A stretch of 64,000 nucleotides of DNA from Haloechinothrix halophila YIM 93223 (GCF_000504245.1 NZ_KI632509.1:1053723-1117722), one strand, 5' to 3'. Positions 47,292 through 56,645 are shown, counted from the first letter of the stretch. Made by a program: numbers and translations. The notes: generated by a model not told the origin, from the sequence alone.

Positions 47292-48089
47292 GTGCCGTCA
47301 GTAGCTAACAATGGCCCCGCTAACAGTGGCCGGCGTCGCAGGAAGTTCACCGACGAGAGCAGGCTGGCACTCATCCGGCGCGCCCGGCGCATCTACCGCA
47401 GGCTCGGCGACGCCTTCCCCGACGCGCACTGCGAGCTGAACTACAACACCCCGCTGGACCTGATCGTCGCGGTGATTCTGTCGGCTCAGTGCACCGACGA
47501 ACGGGTGAACAAGGTGACGCCCGCGCTGTTCGCGCGCTATCCGACCGCCGCCGACTACGCGGGTGCCGACCGGGAGGAGTTGGAGAGCTACATCCGCTCG
47601 ACCGGCTTCTACCGGAACAAGGCGACTTCGCTGATGGGGCTCGGCGCCGCGATCGTAGAGAAATTCGACGGCGAGCTGCCCGGAAGGCTCGCTGACCTGG
47701 TAACGCTGCCCGGTGTGGGGCGCAAGACCGCTAACGTCGTGCTCGGTGAGGCGTTCGGTGTGCCTGGCATCACTGTCGACACCCACTTCGCCAGGCTGGT
47801 GCGGCGATGGTGGCTGACCGACCTGGACGATCCGGTGAAGATCGAGCACGCGATTGGTGAGCTGTTCCCCAGGAAGGACTGGACGCTGCTGTCTCATCGG
47901 GTGATCTTTCACGGCAGGCGGGTCTGCCACGCGCGTACGCCCGCCTGCGGGGCGTGCCTGCTCGCGCGGGACTGCCCGTCCTACGGCACTGGCCCGACCG
48001 ACTTCGACACGGCGGCGCGGCTGGTCAAGGGCCCGGAGCGGGATCGTCTGCTCGAGCTCGCCGCTGGCCCCGGCGAGGTGACGCCGTGA
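47292..48089 (+). CDS. nth: Endonuclease III
   Basis: Nth removes oxidised pyrimidines and cleaves the abasic site. The 265-residue protein has [17 protein letters not shown], the helix-hairpin-helix [18 protein letters not shown] with the catalytic Lys, [11 protein letters not shown] with the catalytic Asp, and the 4Fe-4S motif C-x6-C-x2-C-x5-C ([17 protein letters not shown]). The tail after the cluster is longer than in E. coli. GTG at 47292. It overlaps the TlpA gene by GTGA, as in Rv3674c/Rv3673c. Confidence 0.95.
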   Translation: MPSVANNGPANSGRRRRKFTDESRLALIRRARRIYRRLGDAFPDAHCELNYNTPLDLIVAVILSAQCTDERVNKVTPALFARYPTAADYAGADREELESYIRSTGFYRNKATSLMGLGAAIVEKFDGELPGRLADLVTLPGVGRKTANVVLGEAFGVPGITVDTHFARLVRRWWLTDLDDPVKIEHAIGELFPRKDWTLLSHRVIFHGRRVCHARTPACGACLLARDCPSYGTGPTDFDTAARLVKGPERDRLLELAAGPGEVTP

Positions 48090-48754
48090 GCCGGACCGCG
48101 CGGTGGACGCTTGTGCTCGGGGCGCTGGTGCTGGCTGGCATCGTCGCCCTGCTGCCGGTGTTGCGCGGCGAGGATCCCGCTGCGCCCGGCGCGTCTGACG
48201 CGGATTCGGGCGAGCTGGCCGATGCGCGGCAGGCCGCCCGGCTGCCGGACTGCCCCACTGCGTCGGGCGGTTCTGCCGCGTCGGACGACCCGGGTGCGTC
48301 TGATGCCGCCGTCGTGCCGAAACTGCGCGGCGTCCACGCCCGGTGCTTGGCCGACGGTAAGCGGATCGACGTCGGCACGGCGCTGGCTGGCAGGACGACA
48401 CTGGTCAACCTATGGGCGACCTGGTGCGGTCCGTGCCGCGAGGAACTGCCGGTGCTCGCCGCCTACGCCGCCTCCGATGGGGCCGCGGACGTGCTGGCCG
48501 TCCAGGTGGACAGCGGTGAGCGCGAGGGCCTGGAACTGCTCGCTGAGCTGGGTGTCCGATTGCCCGCCGTGCACGACGGTGAGGGCAGGGGGCCGATCCG
48601 TTCCGCGCTGCGCGCGCCGCAGGCATTGCCGGCGTCGTACGTGATTACTCGCGGTGGTCAAATCCACTTGATCGAGAATCCGAGGGTGTTCTCGCGCGTT
48701 GAGCAGGTACGGAAGGCCGTCGAAGCCTACGCAGCCAACGGAGGACGCCCGTGA
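48086..48754 (+). CDS. TlpA/ResA-like thioredoxin-fold protein, membrane anchored
   Basis: The 222-residue protein has an N-terminal TM helix ([20 protein letters not shown]) and an external thioredoxin fold. The active site is WCGPC with Cys113 and Cys116 ([17 protein letters not shown]). A second Cys pair upstream (PDC, ARC) frames a TlpA-type N-terminal region. It likely reduces or isomerises disulfides in secreted proteins; MarP just downstream has a disulfide. Translation overlaps nth and the next NUDIX gene. Confidence 0.88.
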   Translation: MSRTARWTLVLGALVLAGIVALLPVLRGEDPAAPGASDADSGELADARQAARLPDCPTASGGSAASDDPGASDAAVVPKLRGVHARCLADGKRIDVGTALAGRTTLVNLWATWCGPCREELPVLAAYAASDGAADVLAVQVDSGEREGLELLAELGVRLPAVHDGEGRGPIRSALRAPQALPASYVITRGGQIHLIENPRVFSRVEQVRKAVEAYAANGGRP

Positions 48755-49458
48755 CAGAGACCGTGCCCGGCCCGCTCGTCGAACCCGTCGATGTGCCGAC
48801 GTGGCTGCGCGGCCTCGTCGGCATCGCGGGCGAGTTGGATCACAGCACGTTCACCCGATTCACGCCGCCGAGCGACGGTGATGTCCGTGACGCGGCGGTG
48901 CTGGTGCTGTTTGGCGAGGACGACTCCAACGGCGCTGGCCCCGAACCGGACGTGTTGCTGTTGCGCAGGGCGGACGAGATGCCCTCGCACCCAGGTCAGG
49001 TGGCCTTCCCCGGTGGTGGTGCCGATGACGGCGATACCGGCCCGGTCGACACCGCGCTGCGGGAAGCTGTCGAGGAGACCGGGCTCGACCCGGATGGCGT
49101 GCTGCCCGTGGCCTTGCTGCCGCAGCTCTACGTCCCGGTGTCGGGTTTCGCTGTGACGCCGGTGCTCGCGCACTGGGAACGGCCGAGCGCCGTGCACGCT
49201 GTCGACCCCGGCGAGACGTCGGCCGTGGCGCGGGTCAGGCTCGCCGACTTGGCCGATCCCGCCAACCGGTTCGTCGTCCGCAGGGAGGAGGGCGGTTGGC
49301 AGGGGCCAGCGTTCGTTGTCGACGGCCTGTTCGTGTGGGGGTTCACCGCGGGGCTGCTGAGCGTGCTGCTCTCGCTCGGTGGCTGGGAACGGGAGTGGGA
49401 CACCACCGACGTCCGGCCGCTGCGACGCGCGCTCGCCGATCATGGTGAGCGCTTGTGA
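48751..49458 (+). CDS. CoA pyrophosphatase-type NUDIX hydrolase
   Basis: The 235-residue protein has the CoA-NUDIX signature LLLRRADEMPSHPGQVAFPGGG followed by the Nudix box (G...AALREAVEETGLDPDG with REAVEETG; quoted in parts). These enzymes hydrolyse CoA and its derivatives. GTG at 48751 overlaps the previous stop. It matches Rv3672c in the nth-tlpA-nudix-marP series. Confidence 0.9.
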   Translation: MTETVPGPLVEPVDVPTWLRGLVGIAGELDHSTFTRFTPPSDGDVRDAAVLVLFGEDDSNGAGPEPDVLLLRRADEMPSHPGQVAFPGGGADDGDTGPVDTALREAVEETGLDPDGVLPVALLPQLYVPVSGFAVTPVLAHWERPSAVHAVDPGETSAVARVRLADLADPANRFVVRREEGGWQGPAFVVDGLFVWGFTAGLLSVLLSLGGWEREWDTTDVRPLRRALADHGERL

Positions 49459-49482
49459 TCAGGGATGACATGCTTTCCAGTA

Positions 49483-49505
49483 GCCCGCGTCACGACCGCG
49501 CGGGC
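49483..49505 (+). terminator. Short hairpin between the NUDIX gene and marP
   Basis: GCCCGCG (49483-49489) pairs with CGCGGGC (49499-49505) around 9 nt. It lies 24 nt after the NUDIX stop with no T-run. It may attenuate readthrough into marP, whose ribosome site follows at about 49538-49543. Confidence 0.5.
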
Positions 49506-49549
49506 GAGCTATTACGGTTGCCAGGCCGGAAGTCCACGAGGGAGTGATC

Positions 49550-50737
49550 GTGAACTGGGTCGACGTCATCGTCCTGCTCGTGGCGCTGCTGGCTGCCATT
49601 TCCGGTGCGCGGCAAGGCGTTATCGTCGCGCTTCCCGCGTTTCTCGGCGTCTTGTCGGGCGCCATCATCGGGATTCGGTTCGCCGCGCCCATGGTCGTGG
49701 ACATGTTCCAGAACCCGGCGGCGAAGGTGGCCCTCGCCTTCGCGACCGTGGTGTTCCTGGTCGCGCTCGGTGAGACGTTCGGCGTCTGGGTGGGCAGAAC
49801 CCTCAAGGAACGATTAGGCGCGAACGGCCCCTCCGTTCTTGAGAACGGGCTCGGCGCGCTGGTGCAGGGGCTGGCCGCGTTCGCGATCGCCTGGCTCGTC
49901 GGGTTCTCGATGACCAGCGTGTCCGGTCTGCCAGGGCTCGCGGCGGCGATCAACAACTCGAAGGTGCTCGCCACGGTCAACGACAGCATGCCGGATCAGG
50001 CGCACGCCCTGCCGAACGATCTGCGCAAGCTGCTCGACGTCTCCGGGCTACCCCGGATCCTGCCGCCGTTCGCCGAGTCGCCGAACCGGGAAGTGCAGGC
50101 GCCGGACACGGCGCTGCAGAAGTCCGCTGTGGTGCAGCGGGTGCGGCCCAGCGTGCTCAAGATCCGGGGTGAGGCGCCGTCTTGCTCCCGCAGGCTGGAA
50201 GGCAGCGGGTTCGTCATCGCGCCGCAGCGGGTGATGACCAATGCGCACGTCGTCGCGGGCACCAACCAGGTCGGGGTGGAGTCCAACGGTTCGCTGCTCA
50301 ACGCGACGGTCGTCTTCTTCGATCCGGATGCTGACGTCGCCATCCTCAACGTGCCAGCACTGAACGCCCCGGCGCTCAATTTCCAGCCAGCGCCAGCCGA
50401 CGGCGGCGACAGCGCGATCGTGCTCGGCTACCCGCTCGACGGCCCGTACACCGCGACACCCGCCAGGGTGCGGCAGCAGATCACGCTGCGTGGCCCGGAC
50501 ATCTACGAGTCGAAGACCGTGCGCAGGGACGTTTACACGGTGCGGGGCCAGATCCGCAGTGGGAACTCCGGCGGGCCGATGGTTGCCCCAGACGGCGACG
50601 TCCTCGGCGTCGTCTTTGGCGCCTCGGTGCAGGACCCTGACACCGGCTTCACCCTGACAGCGGAAGAGGTCGCACCGGAGGTCCAGCAGGCCCCCGGCAT
50701 GACGCAACCCGTCGGCACCGGCCGCTGCACGTCCTAG
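49550..50737 (+). CDS. marP: MarP-like periplasmic serine protease with CvpA-type membrane domain
   Basis: MarP keeps mycobacteria alive in acid by cleaving cell-wall enzymes outside the membrane. The 395-residue protein has four N-terminal TM helices in a CvpA-like domain (VIVLLVALLAAISGARQGVI), and an external chymotrypsin-like protease. Catalytic His is in MTNAHVVAG near 233, Asp in DPDADVAIL near 262, and Ser in RSGNSGGPMV near 339. Cysteines in APSCSRR and near the end (GRCTS) correspond to the disulfide known in MarP. GTG at 49550 has GAGGGA at 6-nt spacing; GTG 49544 is too close. Confidence 0.93.
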   Translation: MNWVDVIVLLVALLAAISGARQGVIVALPAFLGVLSGAIIGIRFAAPMVVDMFQNPAAKVALAFATVVFLVALGETFGVWVGRTLKERLGANGPSVLENGLGALVQGLAAFAIAWLVGFSMTSVSGLPGLAAAINNSKVLATVNDSMPDQAHALPNDLRKLLDVSGLPRILPPFAESPNREVQAPDTALQKSAVVQRVRPSVLKIRGEAPSCSRRLEGSGFVIAPQRVMTNAHVVAGTNQVGVESNGSLLNATVVFFDPDADVAILNVPALNAPALNFQPAPADGGDSAIVLGYPLDGPYTATPARVRQQITLRGPDIYESKTVRRDVYTVRGQIRSGNSGGPMVAPDGDVLGVVFGASVQDPDTGFTLTAEEVAPEVQQAPGMTQPVGTGRCTS

Positions 50738-50747
50738 CGCCCGTCGC

Positions 50748-50831
50748 GTCGTGTCCTGCATTCCCAACGCTGTGTCCTGCGCTCCCGACGTCGTGTCCTG
50801 CGCTCCCGACGCTGTATGGCGTGCTCGGGAC
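50748..50831. repeat. Four tandem 21-nt units after marP
   Basis: Units start at 50748, 50769, 50790 and 50811; the consensus is GYYGTGTCCTGCGCTCCCGAC (21 nt). Unit 4 diverges in the middle but keeps the ends. A fifth partial unit follows. The same unit type occurs at 16325-16366. Confidence 0.7.
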
Positions 50832-50847
50832 GCCGTGTGACACCGGG

Positions 50848-51780
50848 TCAGTGCGCGTCGAGCCAGTCCCGTAGCAACACCGACGTGCGGTCGGGTGCCT
50901 CCAGATGCGGGTAGTGCCCGACGTCGGACAGCAACTCGAACCGTGAGCCGGGACCGGCCCAGCGGGTGCTGGCGCGGGCGGTATCGAGCAGCACACAACT
51001 GTCCGCCACGCCGTGCACTTGCAGCACGGGTGCCGGGCTGGGCGTACGCACCGCGCGGGCGAAGCGCCTGCCGTCGCCACGGAACAGCGAGCGGAATGCC
51101 CACCGGTAGTACTCCAGCGAGCAGTGCGCCACGCCAGGAATCCGCACGGCATCGCGCAGCGTCGCGGCCGTCGGGGCGAAGTCGGGGCTCGACGGCCATC
51201 CTGGTCCGGACCAGTCGCGCAGATATCGCTCGACCTGCGCGGCGTTGTCCTCCAGCAGGCCGCGTTCGGCCACGATGGGGAGCTGGAACCGATACATGTG
51301 CCCGGTCGCACGACGTTGGCGCTCGTTCACCAGGCACCGTCGTAAGGCTGGCCGTAACGCGAGAGGGTGAGAGGCGGCGAGGACGCTGACCGTGCTGACG
51401 ACGCGCGGGTGCAGTGTCGCCGCCGTCCAGGCGATGGCGCCGCCCCAGCCGTGCCCGGCAAGGTGCGCGCGGCGTGCGCCGAGCGCGCGAACCAGGCCAG
51501 CGACGTCACCGGCAAGGGTCCAGGCATCGTAACCACGCGGAGTCTTGTCGGAGTCGCCGTAGCCGCGCATATCGGCGGCGACCACGCGGTAGCCCGCGTT
51601 GGCTAGGAAGGTCAGATGCTCGCGCCAGACCCACCAGCACTGGGCGAACCCGTGCAGCAGCACGACGAGCGGACCATCACCCGCTTCGGCGACGTGCAGC
51701 GCGATGCCGTTGGCGGAGATGTCACGGTGCGTCCACGGCCCTGGATACCGGACGCTGGATGGGTCGGGTGCGCGGGACAC
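50848..51780 (-). CDS. Alpha/beta hydrolase, EphE-like, lacking the usual nucleophile
   Basis: The 310-residue protein is in the position of mycobacterial ephE (Rv3670). It has the oxyanion VVLLHGFAQCWWVWREHL, ADMRGYGDSDKTPRGYD and a C-terminal DVGHYPHLEAPD with the His. The nucleophile elbow reads LAGHGWGGAIAW, with Gly where epoxide hydrolases have Asp (GHDWG) and esterases Ser, so ordinary catalysis is doubtful. GTG at 51780 lies after the upstream stop; ATG at 51828 would overlap it. It follows the holin-X gene by four bases. Confidence 0.82.
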   Translation of the reverse strand: MSRAPDPSSVRYPGPWTHRDISANGIALHVAEAGDGPLVVLLHGFAQCWWVWREHLTFLANAGYRVVAADMRGYGDSDKTPRGYDAWTLAGDVAGLVRALGARRAHLAGHGWGGAIAWTAATLHPRVVSTVSVLAASHPLALRPALRRCLVNERQRRATGHMYRFQLPIVAERGLLEDNAAQVERYLRDWSGPGWPSSPDFAPTAATLRDAVRIPGVAHCSLEYYRWAFRSLFRGDGRRFARAVRTPSPAPVLQVHGVADSCVLLDTARASTRWAGPGSRFELLSDVGHYPHLEAPDRTSVLLRDWLDAH

Positions 51781-51784
51781 GCTG

Positions 51785-52306
51785 CTAGCTGCGGCTCGCG
51801 CCACCCTGGTCCGCGCTGGCCTCCTCATCGGACTGTCGGTGCCGAAGCGTCTCCGACGTCTTCTTCACACTTGCGATGGTCTCCTCCGGCGCGTGGATCT
51901 TGCGCACCTTGCGCCAGCCGAGCACGCCGCTCGCGACCGCGACCACCAGCATCAGGCCGAACACGATGAGGAACGCGGCCCAGCGCATCAGCCACACGGA
52001 AAGCAACTCGCCGAGGAAGAAAAAGAAGAAGAACGAGCTGTACAGTGCGACAACGAGGGCGATGACGAAGTAGACGCTGCCCTTGACGCCCTTCTTGACC
52101 TCGCCGATGACCTCGGATTTGGCGAGCTCGATCTCCGCTCTGACCAATGCGGACATACGCGTCGACGTATCGCGGACGAGCGTGCCAATTGACGGTTCGC
52201 CCGCGCCATTGCCCGCAAGGGCTTTGTCATCGTCGGTCAGCGGTAGGTAGTCCACCGTCCCGCTGGCGTCGTTGAACTGCTCCTCGTGCCGTGTCACGGG
52301 TGTCAT
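51785..52306 (-). CDS. Actinobacterial holin-X superfamily III-like membrane protein (DUF1469)
   Basis: The 173-residue protein has a cytoplasmic N-terminus with RDTSTRMSALVRAEIELAKSEV, then two TM helices (SVYFVIALVVALYSSFFFFF, FLIVFGLMLVVAVASGVLG). The core KGSVYFVIAL with the RAEIELAK motif is typical of the Rv3669 family, named for distant resemblance to phage holins. No phage genes are nearby, so it is a cellular envelope protein of unknown role. Confidence 0.82.
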   Translation of the reverse strand: MTPVTRHEEQFNDASGTVDYLPLTDDDKALAGNGAGEPSIGTLVRDTSTRMSALVRAEIELAKSEVIGEVKKGVKGSVYFVIALVVALYSSFFFFFFLGELLSVWLMRWAAFLIVFGLMLVVAVASGVLGWRKVRKIHAPEETIASVKKTSETLRHRQSDEEASADQGGASRS

Positions 52307-52378
52307 CGTGCCATGGCCCGGGTGACTTGCAAGTGATGAGGTAGGGCGATTCGCGTGCGAGTTCGCGCACGTGGCCGC

Positions 52379-53584
52379 TTATGCCTCCTGCGCGTTGTTG
52401 TACTGCGCGTGCGCCTTGCTGCGTTTGCTGAGCAGTGCCGCGGCGAGCAGGGACGCGGTCGCCGACGCGATCAGCACCGCGGACTTGGCCGGTTCGCGCG
52501 CTTCTTCGGGCAGGCCGAGATCCGCGATCAGCAGACTGACGGTGAAACCGACCGCGCCGAGCATGGCCAGCGCGGTGATGTCCCGCCAGTTGGTCCGGCT
52601 CGGTAGTCGTCCGATACCGAGCCGGACCGCGATAGCACTCGCGCCGACGATGCCGATCAGCTTGCCGCCGATGAGTCCCGCCATGACCGCCAGCGGGATC
52701 TTCGAGGTAAACACGGTCGTCATCGCTTCGGCGTTGATCGGGACCCCCGCCGCGAACAGCGCGAAGACCGGAACGGCGATCAGCGCCGAGTACGGCTGCA
52801 ACCGGTGTTCCAGCCGGATGGCCGGAGCCTCCTCTTCGCCGGGATCGGCGCGCACCCTGGTCAGCAGGCCGAGCGCGACACCGGCGATGGTGGCGTGGAT
52901 GCCCGTGGTGTGAATAGCGATCCACACCACGACCGCGAGCGGCACATACAGCCATGCGGTCCGCACCCGCTTCTTTTGCAGCAGCCAGTACACGGCGAGC
53001 GCCACCAGCGCCACGCCGGCAGCGACAAGGTCGAAGCCCGATGTGAACAGCACCGCGATGACGATGATCGCGCCCAGATCGTCCACCACGGCCAGCGAAA
53101 GCAGGAAGATCCTGGCGCTGCTCGGTAGATGTCGCGCGGTCAGCGCGAGCACACCGAGCGCGAATGCGATGTCGGTGGCCATCGGGATGGCCCAAGCGCG
53201 CTCGTAGCCCGGCTCGCCCCACGAGATCGCCAAGGCGATGATCGCCGGGATGACCATGCCGCCGATCGCGGCCACGATCGGCAGCGCGGCTGCCTTGATG
53301 TTGGACAGCTCGCCGACGACCAGCTCACGTTTCAGCTCGAGTCCGACCACGAAGAAGAACAGCGCGAGCAGGCCGTCCTTCGCCCAGGTGCCCACGCTGA
53401 GATTCAGGTGGAGGAGGTCCGGCCCGATCTTGGCGTCCCTGAGCGCGACGTAGCTGTCACCGAAAGCCGAGTTCACCCAGATGAGTGCGATGGCCGTGCC
53501 GATGAGCAGCACGATGCCGCCAGTGGTTTCGGTACGGAGATAACGGGCGAACTCGGCCTTGGGATGGGTCCGGCGGCGGGCCAC
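52379..53584 (-). CDS. nhaA: Na+/H+ antiporter NhaA
   Basis: NhaA exchanges sodium for protons to control pH and salt. The 401-residue protein has 11-12 TM helices, MATDIAFALGVLAL (Asp133-equivalent) and SLAVVDDLGAIIVIAVLF (the ion-binding Asp pair), RLEHRLQPYSALIAVPVFALFAAGV and WGEPGYERAWAIP. GTG or ATG at 53584. Upstream lies the acs terminator. It is on the same strand as, but 72 bp upstream of, the holin-X gene. Confidence 0.95.
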   Translation of the reverse strand: MARRRTHPKAEFARYLRTETTGGIVLLIGTAIALIWVNSAFGDSYVALRDAKIGPDLLHLNLSVGTWAKDGLLALFFFVVGLELKRELVVGELSNIKAAALPIVAAIGGMVIPAIIALAISWGEPGYERAWAIPMATDIAFALGVLALTARHLPSSARIFLLSLAVVDDLGAIIVIAVLFTSGFDLVAAGVALVALAVYWLLQKKRVRTAWLYVPLAVVVWIAIHTTGIHATIAGVALGLLTRVRADPGEEEAPAIRLEHRLQPYSALIAVPVFALFAAGVPINAEAMTTVFTSKIPLAVMAGLIGGKLIGIVGASAIAVRLGIGRLPSRTNWRDITALAMLGAVGFTVSLLIADLGLPEEAREPAKSAVLIASATASLLAAALLSKRSKAHAQYNNAQEA

Positions 53585-53701
53585 ACACGCTCCATGGGTC
53601 GTAGGGACATGAGTGTCTTACTCGCCGACCAGACTTCCCGGCACTCCTTCGGTGATCCTAACCGCGACGTCCACTCAGGGCCGCTTGATGTGTGATTGCT
53701 C

Positions 53702-53718
53702 AACCCGCTCGGCGGGTT
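53702..53718 (-). terminator. Hairpin after acs
   Basis: AACCCGC (53702-53708) pairs with GCGGGTT (53712-53718) around TCG. It lies just after the acs stop on the minus strand. No T-run. Function as terminator is inferred. Confidence 0.55.
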
Positions 53719-53726
53719 CTGTGTGA

Positions 53727-55727
53727 CTACTCGTCGCCTTTGCCTCCTTTGAGGCCCTCCGAGATCTGGTCCATCACCGTGGTGTCCGCCAGCGTGGTCA
53801 CGTCGCCGACCTCGCGGTTCTCGGCGATGTCGCGCAGCAGCCGACGCATGATCTTGCCGGAGCGGGTCTTCGGCAACTCTGGCACGACCATGATCTGCCT
53901 CGGCTTGGCGATCGGGCCGATCTCGGAGGCCACGTGGTTGCGCAGCTCTGTGATGGCCTTCCCACCGCTGGCGTCGTCGTCGGCCCCGCCGCGCAGGATG
54001 ACGAAGGCGACGATGCCCTGTCCGGTCGTAGGGTCGGACGCGCCAACGACCGCCGCCTCGGCGACGTTGTGATGCGAAACCAACGCGGACTCCACTTCGG
54101 TGGTGGAGATGCGGTGGCCAGAGACGTTCATGACGTCGTCGACCCGGCCGAGCAGCCAGATATCGCCGTCGTCGTCGTACTTCGCGCCGTCGCCGGCGAA
54201 GTAGAAGCCTTGGTCGGCGAAGCGGGACCAGTAGGTGTCCTTGTAGCGCTGGTCGTCGCCCCAGATGCCGCGCAGCATGCCGGGCCAGGGCTTGTCGAGC
54301 ACCAGGTAACCGCCACCGCCGTTCGGGACTTCGACGCCCTGGTCGTCGACGACCTTGGCGGAGACGCCGGGCAGTGGCCGCTGCGCTGAGCCAGGCTTAG
54401 TCGCGGTCACGCCGGGCAGCGGCGAGATCATGATTCCACCGGTCTCGGTCTGCCACCAGGTGTCCACGATGGGAGCCTTCCCGCTGCCGATGTGGGTGCG
54501 GTACCACATCCACGCCTCGGGATTGATCGGTTCGCCCACGGATCCCAGCAGGCGCAGCGACGACAGGTCGTACTGCGCGGGGATGTCCTCGCCCCACTTC
54601 ATGAACGTGCGGATCAGAGTGGGCGCGGTGTAGTACAGCGTGACGCCGTAGCGCTGCACGATCTCCCAATGACGCCCCTCGTGTGGGGTGTTCGGCGTGC
54701 CCTCGTAGACAACCTGGGTGGCGCGGTTGGCCAGCGGCCCGTACACGATGTAGGAGTGGCCGGTCACCCAGCCGATGTCGGCGGTGCACCAGTAGACGTC
54801 CTCGCCTGGCTTGTGGTCGAACACGACGTGATGCGTGTAGGCCGCATGGGTGAGGTAGCCGCCCGAGGTGTGCAGGATGCCCTTCGGCTTACCGGTCGTG
54901 CCCGAGGTGTAGAGGATGAACAGCGGGTGCTCCGCGTCGAATGCTTCCGGTGTGTGGCTGTCGGGCTGGCTGTCCATCAGCTCGTGCCACCAGATGTCAC
55001 GACCGTCGACCCATTGCGGGGTGCCGGTCTCGTCACCGGTGCGGCGCACCACGAGCACCTTCTCCACCGACTCCGCGCCTGCAAGGGCCTCGTCGACCTG
55101 CGATTTCGTCGCGGTCGCCTTGCCGCGCCGGTACTGCCCGTCCGATGTGATGACGACCTTGGCCTGCGCGTCGTCAACCCTGGTGCGCAGTGCCGACGGC
55201 GAGAAGCCGCCGAAGACGACGCTGTGCAGCGCACCAATGCGGGCGCACGCCAGCATCGCCACGATCGCCTCCGGCACCATCTGCAGCTGGATCGCTACCC
55301 GGTCACCGGCGCCGACGCCCAGCGACGCCAGACCGTGGGCCGCACGGCTGACCTCCTGCTGTAGCTCCGCATAGCTGATGTCGCGAGTGTCGCCAGGCTC
55401 ACCGATCCAGTGGATCGCGACCTGATCGCCGTGACCTGCCTCGACATGCCGGTCGACACAGTTATAGGCCACGTTGAGCTTGCCGCCGACGTACCACTTC
55501 GCGAACGGTGCGTTCGACCAGTCGACGACCTGGTCCCACTTGGTCTCCCAGTGGAGCCGCTCGGCCTGTTTCGCCCAGAACGCGTCACGGTCGGCTTCGG
55601 CCTCCGCATAGGTATCGGCGGTGGCGTTGGCACGCGCTGCGAAATCCTGGCTCGGCGGGAAAGTCCGCTCCTCGGTGAGCAGGTTGTCCAGGGTCGCCGA
55701 CTGTCCGGATCCGGTCCGCTCTGCCAT
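53727..55727 (-). CDS. acs: Acetyl-CoA synthetase
   Basis: Acs activates acetate to acetyl-CoA through acetyl-AMP. The 666-residue AMP-forming ligase has FILYTSGTTGKPKGILHTSGGY (P-loop-like motif, in parts), VDTWWQTETGGI, WLLGRVDDVMNVSGHRIST and the C-terminal PKTRSGKIMRRLLRD, whose Lys is the acetylation site regulated by Pat and Sir2 in related bacteria. In mycobacteria Pat is cAMP-activated, linking Acs to the cAMP/Crp pathway whose crp is also in this window. ATG at 55727. The divergent gap 55728-55906 serves acs and the Fic-like gene. Confidence 0.96.
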   Translation of the reverse strand: MAERTGSGQSATLDNLLTEERTFPPSQDFAARANATADTYAEAEADRDAFWAKQAERLHWETKWDQVVDWSNAPFAKWYVGGKLNVAYNCVDRHVEAGHGDQVAIHWIGEPGDTRDISYAELQQEVSRAAHGLASLGVGAGDRVAIQLQMVPEAIVAMLACARIGALHSVVFGGFSPSALRTRVDDAQAKVVITSDGQYRRGKATATKSQVDEALAGAESVEKVLVVRRTGDETGTPQWVDGRDIWWHELMDSQPDSHTPEAFDAEHPLFILYTSGTTGKPKGILHTSGGYLTHAAYTHHVVFDHKPGEDVYWCTADIGWVTGHSYIVYGPLANRATQVVYEGTPNTPHEGRHWEIVQRYGVTLYYTAPTLIRTFMKWGEDIPAQYDLSSLRLLGSVGEPINPEAWMWYRTHIGSGKAPIVDTWWQTETGGIMISPLPGVTATKPGSAQRPLPGVSAKVVDDQGVEVPNGGGGYLVLDKPWPGMLRGIWGDDQRYKDTYWSRFADQGFYFAGDGAKYDDDGDIWLLGRVDDVMNVSGHRISTTEVESALVSHHNVAEAAVVGASDPTTGQGIVAFVILRGGADDDASGGKAITELRNHVASEIGPIAKPRQIMVVPELPKTRSGKIMRRLLRDIAENREVGDVTTLADTTVMDQISEGLKGGKGDE

Positions 55728-55906
55728 GCTGCGAAGCCTCCTGACTACTGGTTTTCAGGGTCGGGTAACAGGGGATGTGCTCTGTGACTACCGACGTTAG
55801 CGCCCCGTGCCCACACTCGCACCAGTCTTCCGGAGAGGACTCCGCGAACGGCTGGGATTGGCCCGCCAGTGGAACCATTCGCACCCCAACGAGTAACGTC
55901 CGCGCT

Positions 55907-56644
55907 GTGACGGACCCGCTAGCACCTCTCCTCGACTTACCCGGCGTGACCGAAGCCGTGCGCTCCGCGCGCGAGTCGGTTGACGCCGTGCACCGGCACC
56001 CGGCCAACCGCACCGGCTGGCCAGCCACCGCAGCGGAGGCGTCGGTGCGTGCCGCGCGCGCGTCTGCCGGTATCGACGGCGCCGACCCCGAGATCCCCGA
56101 GGGTGGGGAGGTCGATGAGCCGGTGCTCGCCGGATCGCTGCGGGTCGCCGAGTCGCTTGGCCCGCTGCTGCCAACCTGGGAGCGGGCGCCGTTACAGGCG
56201 CTCGCCCGGCTGCACGTGCTCGCCGCCGCTGACCTGGTGACCGACCCGGATGAGCTGGGCCGTCCCCGGCCGGGTGGTGACATCGCCAAGCGGCTGGAGT
56301 TGCTCGGCCAGTTGGTCACCGGGGCGACGAGCGCGCCAGGGCCGGTGCTCGCCGCCGTGGTGCATGGTGAACTACTCGCGCTCAACGCGTTCCCGTCCGC
56401 GGACGGCGTGATCGCCCGTGCTGCCGCGCGGCTGACGATGATCTCGACAGGGCTGGACCCGAAGGGTCTCTCGGTGCCCGAGGTCGCCTGCTACCGCAAG
56501 TTGAACCGCTACCGGGCTGCCGCGGAGGGTTTCGCCAGCGGTGAGGCCGACGGCGTCAGGGACTGGGTGCTGTTCAGCTGCGAGACAGTGGAAACCGGCG
56601 CGAAAGAAGCCGCGGGCATCGCCGACGCGGCCGCGGAAGACTGA
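55907..56644 (+). CDS. Fic-like protein with degenerate active site
   Basis: The 245-residue protein is all-helical (LRVAESLGPLLPTWERAPLQALARLHVLAAADLV). The segment LLALNAFPSADGVIARAAARL resembles the Fic motif H-x-F-x-x-G-N-G-R-x-x-R, but the catalytic His is Asn (NAF) and GNGR is ADGV; the FPSADG spacing and final Arg are kept. The same-position mycobacterial gene is Rv3662c. It may be a Fic-fold without AMPylation activity. GTG at 55907 after an unclear ribosome site; the next gene is one base after its stop. Confidence 0.6.
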   Translation: MTDPLAPLLDLPGVTEAVRSARESVDAVHRHPANRTGWPATAAEASVRAARASAGIDGADPEIPEGGEVDEPVLAGSLRVAESLGPLLPTWERAPLQALARLHVLAAADLVTDPDELGRPRPGGDIAKRLELLGQLVTGATSAPGPVLAAVVHGELLALNAFPSADGVIARAAARLTMISTGLDPKGLSVPEVACYRKLNRYRAAAEGFASGEADGVRDWVLFSCETVETGAKEAAGIADAAAED

Positions 56645-56645
56645 C

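Noticed and set aside
50748-50831. CRISPR array
   Set aside because: The units are contiguous 21-nt tandem repeats without spacers, and no cas genes are present.
51785-52306. Phage holin or prophage remnant
   Set aside because: The holin-X family is a cellular actinobacterial envelope family; no integrase, capsid or lysin genes are nearby.
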